DNA of 64,000 nucleotides from Cellvibrio sp. OA-2007 (GTDB lineage: Bacteria; Pseudomonadota; Gammaproteobacteria; Pseudomonadales; Cellvibrionaceae): positions 39,295-103,294 of the forward strand of contig NZ_BBUL01000082.1 in the NCBI RefSeq assembly GCF_000953825.1. Direction: 5' to 3'. The notes beneath the pieces are model-generated. The model had not been told where the DNA came from and did no database searches. It worked only from the letters and a program-made list of their open reading frames with translations. A program made the translations under genes and the position numbers. Every line of letters begins with the position of its first letter. Positions within the stretch are counted from its first letter, which is position 1. Of this stretch, positions 9,704 through 18,726 are shown piece after piece.

Positions 9704-10093
9704 ATGAATGAATTCACTAAAGTCACTGCGGGTCCGACACAGATTTCATCTGTGTCGGTTTCGCCACAAGCGGGCAGTGCAAAAGGTCAAAAAACCGGCA
9801 ATGATTTGCCGCTTGCCGCTGTAGCGGCAAAGCCACAACCACAAGAACCCGTCAATTCTAAGGCGATAGAAGAGAAAGTTCAGGCCGCCGTTGCGCAAAT
9901 GAATGAATATATTCAATCAACGCAACGCGATTTAAACTTCTCTTATGACCCTGATTCTGGCGAAACGGTGGTTAAGGTTTTGGATCGTGCAACACAAGAA
10001 GTTATTCGTCAGATTCCCGATGAAACCTTCTTGCGGTTAGCGCAAAAAATGAGTGTGGAATCATCTGGCTTATTGTTTAGCGCAAAAGCTTAA
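9704..10093 (+). CDS. flaG: FlaG family flagellar protein
   Basis: A 129-residue protein with an N-terminal Ser/Gln/Pro-rich region and a conserved C-terminal domain (about 70-129): LNFSYDPDSGETVVKVLDRATQ followed by EVIRQIPDETFLRLAQ, the FlaG signature. FlaG affects filament length in several polar flagellates, probably by acting on FliD or cap function. The ATG at 9704 was chosen because GAGG lies 8 bases upstream; an in-frame extension to 9671 lacks a ribosome-binding site. It follows fliC1 by 68 bases and ends before a strong terminator, so it is probably the last gene of the fliC1 unit. Confidence 0.92.
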   Translation: MNEFTKVTAGPTQISSVSVSPQAGSAKGQKTGNDLPLAAVAAKPQPQEPVNSKAIEEKVQAAVAQMNEYIQSTQRDLNFSYDPDSGETVVKVLDRATQEVIRQIPDETFLRLAQKMSVESSGLLFSAKA

Positions 10094-10150
10094 AAATCAT
10101 TTAAAAACAAGTAGTTATCGTTTTTTATTTGGTGCTTTTTTAACTGAAAA

Positions 10151-10179
10151 GAGAGTCGTGAAAACGGCTCTCTTTTTTT
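10151..10179 (+). terminator. Rho-independent terminator after flaG
   Basis: GAGAGTCG at 10151-10158 pairs with CGGCTCTC at 10165-10172 (one G-T pair), followed by seven T residues. It closes the fliC1-flaG transcription unit. Confidence 0.88.
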
Positions 10180-10328
10180 ATTTTGCAGGTTCACTTTTTT
10201 CAAAATTATTTTGTGTTTTCCAATCATTATTGACTGTGATTTTTACCGTCTTATCCGCATTTTTTATTTCCGCTTTTAATTGTATCTCGCCACTTTTTGT
10301 TCCGTTTAAAAATCGCCTGAAATTATCT

Positions 10329-10344
10329 TGGCACAGTCTGTGCA
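10329..10344 (+). promoter_or_regulatory. Sigma-54 promoter of flagellin gene fliC2
   Basis: TGGCAC at 10329-10334 and GTGCA at 10340-10344 give TGGCAC-N5-GTGCA. This is a perfect -24 element and one mismatch in the -12 element (TTGCA consensus), with the required GG-N10-GC spacing. Transcription would start near 10356, about 160 bases before the ATG. No sigma-28 match is present in the region. The likely activator is the FleR-type regulator encoded at 60356-61900. Confidence 0.85.
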
Positions 10345-10454
10345 AAATCCTGTTTAGGCGACCCGTATAGAAATCCTGTTGGTTAATTATTTCTTACAAG
10401 TCTTGCCACGAAGTTCTCACAGACCATGCAATGCAGATTGTTAATGTCCCTGAG

Positions 10455-10518
10455 CTTCATCAGTCGGCTTGTCACAGAAAACGCACTGTGAACAGGAACA
10501 ATCATTAGGAGATACATT
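10455..10518 (+). promoter_or_regulatory. Conserved leader element of fliC2
   Basis: The 64 bases before the ATG match the fliC1 leader (7513-7574): CTTCATCA, CGGCTTGT, ACTG and TTAGGAGAT blocks occur in the same order and spacing. The element lies well downstream of a sigma-54 promoter here, but downstream of a sigma-28 promoter at fliC1. Confidence 0.5.
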
Positions 10519-12588
10519 ATGCCTTTAGTCATTAACACCAATGTCGCTTCCTTGAATTCACAGCGTCAATTGATGAACTCAGGAAACGCGCTTGATCGTG
10601 CCAGTGAGCGTTTGTCTTCCGGGCAGCGCATTAACTCCGCTAAAGATGACGCCGCCGGTTTGGCGATTTCCAACCGCATGACCTCACAAATTCGTGGCTT
10701 GGATCAAGCGATTCGAAATGCTAACGATGGCGTGTCACTGATTCAAACTGCGGAAGGCGCTTTGCAAGAATCCACGAATATTCTGCAGCGTATGCGCGAG
10801 TTGTCGATCCAATCAGCGAACGGTATTTATTCCGATGCAGACCGCAAAACGTTGGATGCAGAAGTACAACAACTGATTCAGGAATTGGATCGTATCGCAA
10901 CATCCACCTCGTTTAATGGCCAGAAATTATTAGATGGTTCCTTGGGCAAGGTGAATCTACAAGTCGGCTCTGATGCCGGACAAACCATCACCATGAAAAT
11001 CCCGGCGATGGACGCCAAAACCCTCGGTATGGGCTTTGTTGGCGTGGATATGTTGGGTGGGGAAATTGATCTGTCGACATTGGCGATCAATGAAAATGAC
11101 ATCTTGATCAATGGTCAGTCGATTGCCAAATCGCTGGAAAGCTACCAAGGTTTTGCAATTGTTGGTCCACCAGCGGTTCCTGCGCAAACCATGGATAAAT
11201 TGATCGATTTGATCAATAAAAACGTCCTGGGTATTGATGCCTCCACCTACGCCCAAGCGACTGCAACAGGGGCGGGTACGGGTGTATTGGAAAATGGTCA
11301 AGTTTTTGAAGTTGCTATTACCAAGCTGGACGGCACAGTTACAACGGTTCAGGTAACCAATACGCAAAACTTGAATCAACTGGCTGAAAAAATTAACACC
11401 GAAAGCGGTGGTCTGCTGAATGCGATTGTGGGTGATAACAGCAAACTGAGTATTGCCGGTATTAATGTTGCAAGCTTCACCATTACCGATGGTAGTGTGC
11501 CTGCTAACGCAGCCGGTGGTGGTATCGCGGGAACCTATGCTGGGCGGTTGGTACTGGAGTCTGAGCATGGTGATCCGATTACTATCACGCGTGGTTCAAC
11601 TGGAACACTTGCACAGCTAAATGCACTAGGTTTCCGCGAGAATACCAATCCTGGCAACATTGAAGGTATTGGTATGGCCACACCGGCTGTACCTTGGAAT
11701 GTGGGTGACCTCACCATTAATGGTGTAGCCATTTCCAATAAAAATACGGATTCTTTGGCTGGGAAAGTGGCTGCAATTAACGCAGCGCAAAATGACACGG
11801 GTGTTACAGCGGCAGCGTTTTCGTCGGCAACATTGGACTTTGCCGCAGCCACATTGTCTACCTTGGCAGGTCCTTTTGATTTAAATGGCGTGACCATTGA
11901 TTTGGGGGCTGCATCGGCGACGCGAACCATTTCTGAAGTGGTTGCATTATTTAATGCGAGCACAGATGCAACGGGCATCTCTGCAAGTTTGTTGGGTACG
12001 CGAGTAGTATTGGAAGGTTCAACATCCTCAATAACCTTTAGAGATGGTGCGGCAGGTTCAGTCGCGACTGCTTTGGGTGGCGCTTTGCTTGCGCACTCGG
12101 ACTTTGTAAATAACCCAACTCCTGCAGCAGTGGCTGACGGCAATAGTGTTAACGGTGGTATCAAGCTCAGCAGTACTAACGGCGCGCCGATCAGTATTAA
12201 GTTAGGTGCAAATGCAGACCCTGATACTTTGGGGATTTTGGAATCCAATGTTACGGCTGAGGGTGCGTTTGGTACTGCCATCGCTTCAATCAGTATTGAT
12301 ACGGCGGCTGGAGCCCAAAAAGCCTTAGGTGTAATCGACAATGCACTTACAACAATTAACGATGCTCGCTCGCAATTGGGTGCAATTAACAACCGCTTGG
12401 ACTTCACCATGTCTAACCTGGCGAACGTATCTGAAAAAACCTCTGCATCGCGTTCGCGGATTGTGGATGCTGACTTCGCTGCAGAAACGGCCGCATTGAG
12501 CAGGGCGCAAGTTCTGCAACAGGCAGCTCAGGCGATGTTGGCGCAGTCCAATGCACGGCCTGAGCAGGTGTTGCAATTGCTTCGTTAA
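10519..12588 (+). CDS. fliC: Flagellin 2 (large paralogue)
   Basis: A 689-residue flagellin paralogous to the first. The N-terminal segment [18 protein letters not shown] and the C-terminal segments [19 protein letters not shown] and [11 protein letters not shown] are nearly identical to fliC1. The central region (about 180-595) is diverged but alignable, sharing [19 protein letters not shown] and [10 protein letters not shown]. It has its own sigma-54 promoter and terminator, so it is a separate transcription unit. By analogy with Vibrio flaA (sigma-54 and FlrC dependent), it may be the earlier or essential flagellin, while fliC1 would be late; that is inference. Confidence 0.96.
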   Translation: MPLVINTNVASLNSQRQLMNSGNALDRASERLSSGQRINSAKDDAAGLAISNRMTSQIRGLDQAIRNANDGVSLIQTAEGALQESTNILQRMRELSIQSANGIYSDADRKTLDAEVQQLIQELDRIATSTSFNGQKLLDGSLGKVNLQVGSDAGQTITMKIPAMDAKTLGMGFVGVDMLGGEIDLSTLAINENDILINGQSIAKSLESYQGFAIVGPPAVPAQTMDKLIDLINKNVLGIDASTYAQATATGAGTGVLENGQVFEVAITKLDGTVTTVQVTNTQNLNQLAEKINTESGGLLNAIVGDNSKLSIAGINVASFTITDGSVPANAAGGGIAGTYAGRLVLESEHGDPITITRGSTGTLAQLNALGFRENTNPGNIEGIGMATPAVPWNVGDLTINGVAISNKNTDSLAGKVAAINAAQNDTGVTAAAFSSATLDFAAATLSTLAGPFDLNGVTIDLGAASATRTISEVVALFNASTDATGISASLLGTRVVLEGSTSSITFRDGAAGSVATALGGALLAHSDFVNNPTPAAVADGNSVNGGIKLSSTNGAPISIKLGANADPDTLGILESNVTAEGAFGTAIASISIDTAAGAQKALGVIDNALTTINDARSQLGAINNRLDFTMSNLANVSEKTSASRSRIVDADFAAETAALSRAQVLQQAAQAMLAQSNARPEQVLQLLR

Positions 12589-12608
12589 TAGTGGCAATCG
12601 GCTTAACA

Positions 12609-12640
12609 AACCGCCCAAGGCTTGCTTTGGGCGGTTTTTT
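12609..12640 (+). terminator. Rho-independent terminator after fliC2
   Basis: AACCGCCCAAGG and CTTTGGGCGGTT pair around a short loop and are followed by a T-run ending at 12640. It separates fliC2 from the downstream kinase gene. Confidence 0.9.
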
Positions 12641-12708
12641 ATTGTTTTTTTGTGCCATTGGGAAGGGACTCGACTAGGCTTAGGAAAGCTGAAAACGAGA
12701 GTCATTTG

Positions 12709-15360
12709 ATGGTAAAAATTTGGCGTATGCCTGCAACACCTTGGGTGTTGCGTATTGTGTTACTTGCGCTCGCGTATTTCCTTGCTGGGCGCCTGTCGTT
12801 ATTACTGGCAATTCCGCCCGGTTTTGTTTCTGGTTTATTTCTCCCTATGGGGATCTCGCTAGGGGCTTTATTGATATGGGGCTACCCCATGGCGATTGGC
12901 GTCTTCGTCGGTTCATTGCTACTCAATATTTCGGTTAGCCCTGCGCCAATACTGGAGTTGCCAGTAGTGTTACTTGCAGCGGAAATTGCTTGTGGCAGTG
13001 TTCTTGCGAGTGCTGCAGGAGCGTGGTTGATTCGTCGTTATATTGGATTCCCCAATAGTCTGACCGACGAGCGCAGTATTTTCGCCTTCTTTATTTTGGG
13101 CGGACCTATTGCTACCAGTATTAGTGCCACTGTAGGTGTGATGGCGTTATTTATGAGCGATGTGATTCCCGCCAAACAGGTTTTTTATAGTTGGTGGACC
13201 TGGTGGATAGGGGATGCAATTGGTGTTTTGATTGCGGCGCCGTTGGTGTGTGTCTTGTTTGCGGAACCGCGCCATTTTTGGCGAGGGCGCCGCGTGACAG
13301 TAGGTGTTCCAATTGTTGTAAGCAGTTTAATTGTTGTAGCTGTGTTTGTTATATCCAGCAACAACGAAAATAGAAAATTAAATGATCATTTTCGACAACA
13401 GGCCGGCTTGCTAGTCGGTTCGGTCGATACCGGTTTCTCATCGGTAGTGAATACACTAGCGACCTTGCGTTCATTTTTTATCGCGTCAGAAGAGGTGACT
13501 CGCGATGAGTTTGCTACCTATATAGAGCATGTGACGATTGGGCGTTATGGAATTACAGGGTTTTCTTGGAATCAGTTTGTTAAAGATGCCCAGCGCGCGC
13601 AGTTTGAAATTCAAAAAAGTCAGAGTTTAGGTACAGATTTTTTTATTAAAGAAAAAGACTCAACCGGCCAGTTTGTGCCAGCTTTGCGCCGTGATGAGTA
13701 TGTAGTGGTTTCTTATATTCACCCTTGGCAAAAAAACTCAGTCATTATTGGGTTTGATGTTGCATCCGACCCTATTCGGCGCGAGGCGTTGTATCGTGCT
13801 CGTGAGTCGGGGGAATTTGCTATGACTCGCCCCGTGCAACTATTGCAAGATAAAGCCACATCGAGTGGTGTATTGATTTATCAGCCGGTCTACGATTCCG
13901 CGTCGCTCAAACTAAATCCGGTTGCGCGGGAACCTTGGTTAAAAGGCTATGTTACCGCTGTTGTGCGTATTGACGACCTATTGGCTGCCATAGTCAAACC
14001 CTATGCTTCAGGCGATTTTCAATTAACAATTACTGATATCACCGATGTGAGTGATCCCAAGCCTTTTTACCATACCCAGGAATTTAAAGTGCCCGCTTAT
14101 GCGCACAGTTTGGCGTTGAGTCAGACTATGGCACTAGGGGGGCGGCAGTTATTAATTACAGTGACTCCCACAGAAAAATATCTAGTAGATCATGTGAGTT
14201 TACAGTCTTGGTTTGTATTGGCTGGCGGCTTGTTGTTTTGTAGTTTACTCGGTGGTTTTTTGTTATTGATCACGGGGCGCACTCAACATATTACGAATTT
14301 AGTTGAGCAGCGTACCAAAGAGTTAGCAGCGATTTTGGATAACGCAGTTGAGTCCATTTTAGTGGTAGATGAGCAGGGGTTTATTCAAAACGCCAATCCC
14401 GCCGCGGCACAACTCTTTAAATATCCCATTGCACAGTTTGCGTACTTGCATATCGGCGAATTGGTGCCATCTATGCGGCAAGGGTTAAACTTTACTGGTG
14501 ATGATAATACCGCAACCGTATTAAGTGATGGACTGGGTCGCTGCAGTAATGGAAATGATTTGGAAATTGAATTGAGTATCAGCCCGGTTGCGCTTCACGA
14601 ACGAAAGTTTTTTACATTTATTATTCACGACGCGTCTGCCAGGCGCAAAATGGAGCGGTTAAAGAATGAATTTGTTGCTACGGTCAGCCATGAGTTGCGC
14701 ACGCCGTTAACTTCGATTAAAGGGGCGCTGAGCATCGCGCTGAGTGGAAAATTGGGTGAAGCTAAACTGCATGAGCTATTAACTATTGCCAGCAATAATG
14801 CAGATCGGTTGGCGCGTTTGGTGAACGATATTCTCGATATCGAAAAACTGGAATTTGGCAAGTTAACACTGACGCTGGAGCAGTGCGAAGTTTATCCATT
14901 GTTGCAACAAGCCATTGAACAAAATCAGGGGTATGCCGCACGTTATGGGGTGCAATTACAATTGGATGTTCCGGATGAGCAATCTATTCATTGCCTTGCC
15001 GCTATAGATCCACATCGTTTTCTACAAGTGATGGCAAATTTGCTGTCCAATGCGGTTAAGTTTTCTTATCTTGATGGTGTAGTGCGAGTACGGCTTACTA
15101 ATGATGCGGAAAGCCTCAAGGTGGCGGTAAGGGATGAAGGGCAGGGAATCGCAGATGAATTCCGTTCGCGCATTTTTCAAAAGTTTGCCCAAAGTGACTC
15201 ATCAGACACGCGCAATCGTGACGGTACCGGCTTGGGGTTGAGTATTTCAAAAATTATTGTTGAGCAAATGGGGGGCTCAATTGACTACAGTTCAACCTTG
15301 GGTAAAGGCAGTACATTCTATTTCACACTGCCGTTAACAACTAACGGCGGGGTGGGTTAG
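12709..15360 (+). CDS. MASE1-CHASE-PAS membrane sensor histidine kinase
   Basis: An 883-residue integral membrane kinase. Residues about 10-230 form an eight-helix-type MASE1 sensory domain (GLFLPMGISLGALLIWG, WWTWWIGDAIGVL). A CHASE domain (about 260-470, with GITGFSWN and VVSYIHPW) lies between membrane helices. A PAS-like segment follows (about 540-640), then HisKA with the phospho-acceptor H661 in VSHELRTPLTSIKGAL, and a complete ATPase domain with LLSNAVKF, DEGQGI and GTGLGLSIS. No receiver domain is attached and no response regulator gene is adjacent. The ATG at 12709 was preferred over upstream in-frame starts, which would overlap the fliC2 terminator; GAGAG precedes it. Its place between fliC2 and fliD suggests a motility-linked input, but the ligand is unknown. 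Confidence 0.88.
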   Translation: MVKIWRMPATPWVLRIVLLALAYFLAGRLSLLLAIPPGFVSGLFLPMGISLGALLIWGYPMAIGVFVGSLLLNISVSPAPILELPVVLLAAEIACGSVLASAAGAWLIRRYIGFPNSLTDERSIFAFFILGGPIATSISATVGVMALFMSDVIPAKQVFYSWWTWWIGDAIGVLIAAPLVCVLFAEPRHFWRGRRVTVGVPIVVSSLIVVAVFVISSNNENRKLNDHFRQQAGLLVGSVDTGFSSVVNTLATLRSFFIASEEVTRDEFATYIEHVTIGRYGITGFSWNQFVKDAQRAQFEIQKSQSLGTDFFIKEKDSTGQFVPALRRDEYVVVSYIHPWQKNSVIIGFDVASDPIRREALYRARESGEFAMTRPVQLLQDKATSSGVLIYQPVYDSASLKLNPVAREPWLKGYVTAVVRIDDLLAAIVKPYASGDFQLTITDITDVSDPKPFYHTQEFKVPAYAHSLALSQTMALGGRQLLITVTPTEKYLVDHVSLQSWFVLAGGLLFCSLLGGFLLLITGRTQHITNLVEQRTKELAAILDNAVESILVVDEQGFIQNANPAAAQLFKYPIAQFAYLHIGELVPSMRQGLNFTGDDNTATVLSDGLGRCSNGNDLEIELSISPVALHERKFFTFIIHDASARRKMERLKNEFVATVSHELRTPLTSIKGALSIALSGKLGEAKLHELLTIASNNADRLARLVNDILDIEKLEFGKLTLTLEQCEVYPLLQQAIEQNQGYAARYGVQLQLDVPDEQSIHCLAAIDPHRFLQVMANLLSNAVKFSYLDGVVRVRLTNDAESLKVAVRDEGQGIADEFRSRIFQKFAQSDSSDTRNRDGTGLGLSISKIIVEQMGGSIDYSSTLGKGSTFYFTLPLTTNGGVG

Positions 15361-15454
15361 GTCAATTATTGATAATAAAAACATGTAATTGGCGCAGATC
15401 GTGCTCTTAACCAATGGAAGAGGAATGAATCTCTTAAAAAGCGGCAAAACCGGC

Positions 15455-15481
15455 TAAAGTTTACCCACCGGTTGCCGCTAA
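15455..15481 (+). promoter_or_regulatory. Sigma-28 (FliA) promoter of fliD
   Basis: TAAA at 15455-15458, 15 bases, then GCCGCTAA at 15474-15481 differs from the FliA consensus at one position. The fliD ATG is about 50 bases downstream. Confidence 0.85.
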
Positions 15482-15531
15482 CCTTATGTAATGAAGATAG
15501 CCAAGCGGTAATTTTTGGTGGGGAGGTATCA

Positions 15532-17598
15532 ATGGTGAACGGTACATCAAGTACAACTAACAGCAATGGCGCGACAGGCTCCAGCATTATCAGTGCATTG
15601 GGAACCGGTTCTGGCATTGATACCAACAAGTTGGCAGATCAACTGACAGAAGCGAATAATGCGGTTCAATCACAGCGCCTCACTACCAAAAAAACATTGC
15701 TGGAGACTCAAATATCGGATTTTGGGCGTTTGCGCAGCTCGCTAGCAAAGCTCGAAACCGCTGCCGCCAAGCTGGGCAGTGCAGATACCTTCAATGCCAA
15801 GTCCCTTTCTATTCCAGACACTACGTTGCTGGCCATTACCAAGCTAGATGCCGCTGCAGTAGCGGGCAGTTATCAACTGAAAGTAGAGCAAATTGCGCAG
15901 CCACAATCGCTCAGTTCAGGTACTTTTGCCTCTATGACTGACCCTATAGGCAAGGGCACCTTAACTATCCGGTTGGGAGAGTGGAACGCAGGCGTGACAG
16001 CCTTTACCGTTGACTCAAGCAAAACTGCAGGCGGCACTATTACCATTGACGATTCCAATAACTCGCTTACTGGGCTGCGAGACAGCATCAATAAAGGCAA
16101 CCTTGGGGTAACGGCCAGTATTATCAGTGATGGTGGTGGTTATAAGTTGTTGTTGACGGCAAAGTCCGGCGCCAAAAACGAAATTGAAATCACCGCGACA
16201 GAAGACCCTGCCTCCTTGGGGCTGGCAAGTTTTAATTTTAACGAAACCACCCGCAACCTAATCCAACAACAAGAAGGGCGTGATGCACAAGTGCGCGTCA
16301 ATGGCTTGTTGGTGAGCCGTGAATCCAACCAAATTAAAGACGTGGTTGGCGGCTTGGAGTTCGATCTTTTTGCCAGTTCGTTAACAGAAACGATCAATGT
16401 CACTATCAATCATGATAAAGCCACGGCAGAACAGACTATTCGCGATTTTGTAACTGCCTACAACACCTTCAAAACTGAAGTGGAGAAGCTGGTCGGTTTT
16501 GATTCGGAATTGGAGGCTTACGGCAGTTTGCAACGTGACCCACTGGCGAAAAGCATCACTCAGGGGTTGCGCAATATTTTGTCGTCATCCGTTGCCGGGC
16601 TAAGCGGTAATTTTAATGCGCTGTCAAGCATGGGGATACGCACCAAGCTGGACGGCTCCCTGGAAATTATTGAAAACAAGAAAGATCAGGAAAACCTTGA
16701 TTTTCGCGCTGCTATTGATAATCACTTTGACAGCGTGCGCGATATTTTTGTACCCAAAACCTCTTCGTCCAGTGTCAATATTGATGTCAACAAATACTCT
16801 GCCAAAAGCCAACCTGGAACCTACGATGTTGTTATAACCCAGCAGCCTAGCAAGGGTAAATTGACCAATGATGACGTTATTGCTTTCCCGTTTGATACCA
16901 CAGGTAAAGACTACAGCTTCACTTTTTCGTTAAATGGTGTGAGCACTGCATCTATCAGTTTGCCTGATGGAAAAACTTATACCTCTGGCGCCCAGTTAGC
17001 AGCTGATTTTCAAAGCTTGATTAATCTCGATGCTAATTTAAAGGCAGTAAAAACAACGGTGGCGGTCAGTTTTGAAGCTAACAAGTTGGTATTTACCTCT
17101 GACTCCTATGGCAGCTCCAGTAAAGTCGCTTTTACTGCTGCGGGCGGTGATATGAGTGACTTGGGTATAGCTGTGCGTGGAGGCGTAACGGGTAGCGATG
17201 TTGGCGGCACAGTAGGCGGCGTTGCAGCATTTGGCTACGGCAATATTCTTTTACCTGCAATTGGTAGTAAAGCGGAAGGCCTAAGTATGATCGTTCAGCC
17301 GGGTACTACCTCTGGCAGCATCACGTTTTCACGCGGTTTTTCTGGCAGCATGACTAATTTGATCAATGAATTTTTGAAGTCATCTGGCACGATCAAAGAG
17401 CGTGAAACCAATATCACTAAAGATATTAAGAATGTCACCAAAGCCGAAGCTGACTTAACTCGGCGTAGTGAGGCTTATAGAGCAAGGTTGATGGCGCAGT
17501 TTCAAGCGATGGAATCTATTGTGCGCAGCCTCAATTCTACCGGTGATTTTTTGGATGGTATTTTAGATCGCCTACCGTTTACCTCAAAAAATAATTAA
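15532..17598 (+). CDS. fliD: Flagellar filament cap FliD (hook-associated protein 2)
   Basis: A 688-residue cap protein that folds flagellin at the filament tip. Diagnostic N-terminal segment: SIISALGTGSGIDTNKLADQL. The C-terminal coiled-coil end includes KAEADLTRRSEAYRARLMAQF and QAMESIVRSLNSTGDFLDGIL. Enteric FliD has about 468 residues; the excess is in the exposed middle (about 380-610), which contains FliD/flagellin-type IN modules such as GKDYSFTFSLNGV. The ATG at 15532 follows a strong GGGAGG ribosome-binding site, whereas an upstream TTG would put the sigma-28 promoter inside the coding frame. No fliS follows. Confidence 0.95.
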   Translation: MVNGTSSTTNSNGATGSSIISALGTGSGIDTNKLADQLTEANNAVQSQRLTTKKTLLETQISDFGRLRSSLAKLETAAAKLGSADTFNAKSLSIPDTTLLAITKLDAAAVAGSYQLKVEQIAQPQSLSSGTFASMTDPIGKGTLTIRLGEWNAGVTAFTVDSSKTAGGTITIDDSNNSLTGLRDSINKGNLGVTASIISDGGGYKLLLTAKSGAKNEIEITATEDPASLGLASFNFNETTRNLIQQQEGRDAQVRVNGLLVSRESNQIKDVVGGLEFDLFASSLTETINVTINHDKATAEQTIRDFVTAYNTFKTEVEKLVGFDSELEAYGSLQRDPLAKSITQGLRNILSSSVAGLSGNFNALSSMGIRTKLDGSLEIIENKKDQENLDFRAAIDNHFDSVRDIFVPKTSSSSVNIDVNKYSAKSQPGTYDVVITQQPSKGKLTNDDVIAFPFDTTGKDYSFTFSLNGVSTASISLPDGKTYTSGAQLAADFQSLINLDANLKAVKTTVAVSFEANKLVFTSDSYGSSSKVAFTAAGGDMSDLGIAVRGGVTGSDVGGTVGGVAAFGYGNILLPAIGSKAEGLSMIVQPGTTSGSITFSRGFSGSMTNLINEFLKSSGTIKERETNITKDIKNVTKAEADLTRRSEAYRARLMAQFQAMESIVRSLNSTGDFLDGILDRLPFTSKNN

Positions 17599-17752
17599 TT
17601 TTTAGCGTTCCTCCCCGTTCAACCTAATGAGGAGGAATGTTTGCCCCTTCATTAGATGCACGTGCGGATTAATTTTGTTCATTTAGTGACCTTTCATCAT
17701 TACTTTGCTATACCCTAATGATTGCTGACACTTGTCGAATACTGGAGGGGTT

Positions 17753-18445
17753 ATGTCAAACGTAGTTGCACTTGTACCTGCTCGCGGTGGATCAAAAGGC
17801 ATACTGCAAAAAAATATCGTGGCAGTGGGGGATCATCCGCTGCTGGCTTATACGATAAAAGCAGCGCAAGACTCCGGTGTTATTGAAGCAACTTATGTAT
17901 CTTCTGACGATGATCAGATTCTATCGGTAGCCCATTATTATGGTGCCGAGCGATTAAAACGCGATCCTCATTTGGCGCGGGATGAAACGCCGATTGACCC
18001 GGTTGTTGCAGAGTTTATTCACCGCTTAAAGCTAAACGGTAAAGATATTATTGTCCTGTTGCTGCCTACATCACCCTTGCGTACTGCAATACATATTCGC
18101 GAAGCAATTGCGGAGTTCCATGATTTTCCCACTTGCCATAGCTTGATCAGTGTGCGCGAAATTAATAGTCAATTGATGAAAGCTTATGTTGGTGGCGGGG
18201 AGTTTTTGCAGCCGCTGGCGGGCGCACATTCATCGTATTTACGCCGTCAGGATTTGCCATCGCTTTACATGCCTAATAACGCTATTACCATTTTTAAAGT
18301 GGATGATTTTTTGCGAGAGGAGAGAATTCCACGCACCCATGAAATACCCTATTTAATGTCGGAGCATGACAGTTTGGATGTAGATACGCCTGCAGATCTA
18401 GCGCTTGCAAAAGAGCGTTTGGCAGACTGGGCTGAACGCAAATAA
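17753..18445 (+). CDS. CMP-sugar synthetase of the NeuA/PseF family (acylneuraminate cytidylyltransferase)
   Basis: A 230-residue cytoplasmic nucleotidyltransferase with a Rossmann-like GT-A fold. The N-terminal motif LVPARGGSKGILQKNI is the CTP-binding loop (family form ARGGSKGIPRKNI). VSSDDDQIL, LLLPTSPLRTA and the C-terminal DSLDVDTPADLALAKERL complete the signature. It activates a nonulosonic acid (sialic, pseudaminic or legionaminic type) with CTP. Standing directly after fliD, it is a candidate flagellin-glycosylation gene, but the rest of such a pathway is not in the window. The ATG at 17753 has GGAGGGG immediately upstream. The substrate cannot be named from sequence. Confidence 0.85.
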   Translation: MSNVVALVPARGGSKGILQKNIVAVGDHPLLAYTIKAAQDSGVIEATYVSSDDDQILSVAHYYGAERLKRDPHLARDETPIDPVVAEFIHRLKLNGKDIIVLLLPTSPLRTAIHIREAIAEFHDFPTCHSLISVREINSQLMKAYVGGGEFLQPLAGAHSSYLRRQDLPSLYMPNNAITIFKVDDFLREERIPRTHEIPYLMSEHDSLDVDTPADLALAKERLADWAERK

Positions 18446-18465
18446 TTTGCCGGGCAAGCGCGGAT

Positions 18466-18726
18466 TTATTTTTGTTTTGATTGTGTTTCTTCTTTGATAT
18501 GGGCTTGCAGTTTTTTCCAGACCATTTCAGCGTCCTGAGGCGAAGCATGTTTTGTTATGCCAGCGCCGACTTGCTGGGTGATTTTTAAGTGGCGGACAAA
18601 ACGGCGGCAGTTTGCGCACATCAATAAATGCAAGCGGATTTGCCATTTAAGCTGGGTGTTGTTATCCAGACTATTGCGGTCTAGATAATCGCTGGCGAGC
18701 GCAGCTACTTGTTTGCAACTTAACAT
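18466..18726 (-). CDS. Zinc-finger anti-sigma factor (short, soluble)
   Basis: An 86-residue protein with the anti-sigma zinc-binding pattern His-x3-Cys-x2-Cys in HLLMCANCRRFVRHL (about residues 33-47). There is no membrane segment, so it would act in the cytoplasm by holding its sigma factor. Its ATG overlaps the end of the upstream sigma factor gene (ATGTTAAG holds both the start and the sigma stop), typical of an ECF sigma/anti-sigma pair. A soluble zinc anti-sigma may respond directly to redox or metal stress; that is inference. Confidence 0.8.
   Translation of the reverse strand: MLSCKQVAALASDYLDRNSLDNNTQLKWQIRLHLLMCANCRRFVRHLKITQQVGAGITKHASPQDAEMVWKKLQAHIKEETQSKQK

Larger units (their letters stand above)
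10094..10518 (+). other. Intergenic region between flaG and fliC2
   Basis: This 425-base stretch has no credible gene. In order it holds a rho-independent terminator (10151-10179), an AT-rich segment, a sigma-54 promoter (10329-10344) and the fliC2 leader. Open frames here are short and consist of T-rich low-complexity translation. Confidence 0.8.

Noticed and set aside
11535..12410. 291-codon open frame on the minus strand inside fliC2, and similar long minus frames in fliC1 and FlgL
   Set aside because: They mirror the codon bias of the real flagellar genes, have Pro/Ser/Val-biased translations and no ribosome-binding sites.
17608..17637. TTCCTCC/GGAGGAA inverted repeat after fliD
   Set aside because: The loop is 16 bases and no T-run follows, so it is not a convincing terminator.
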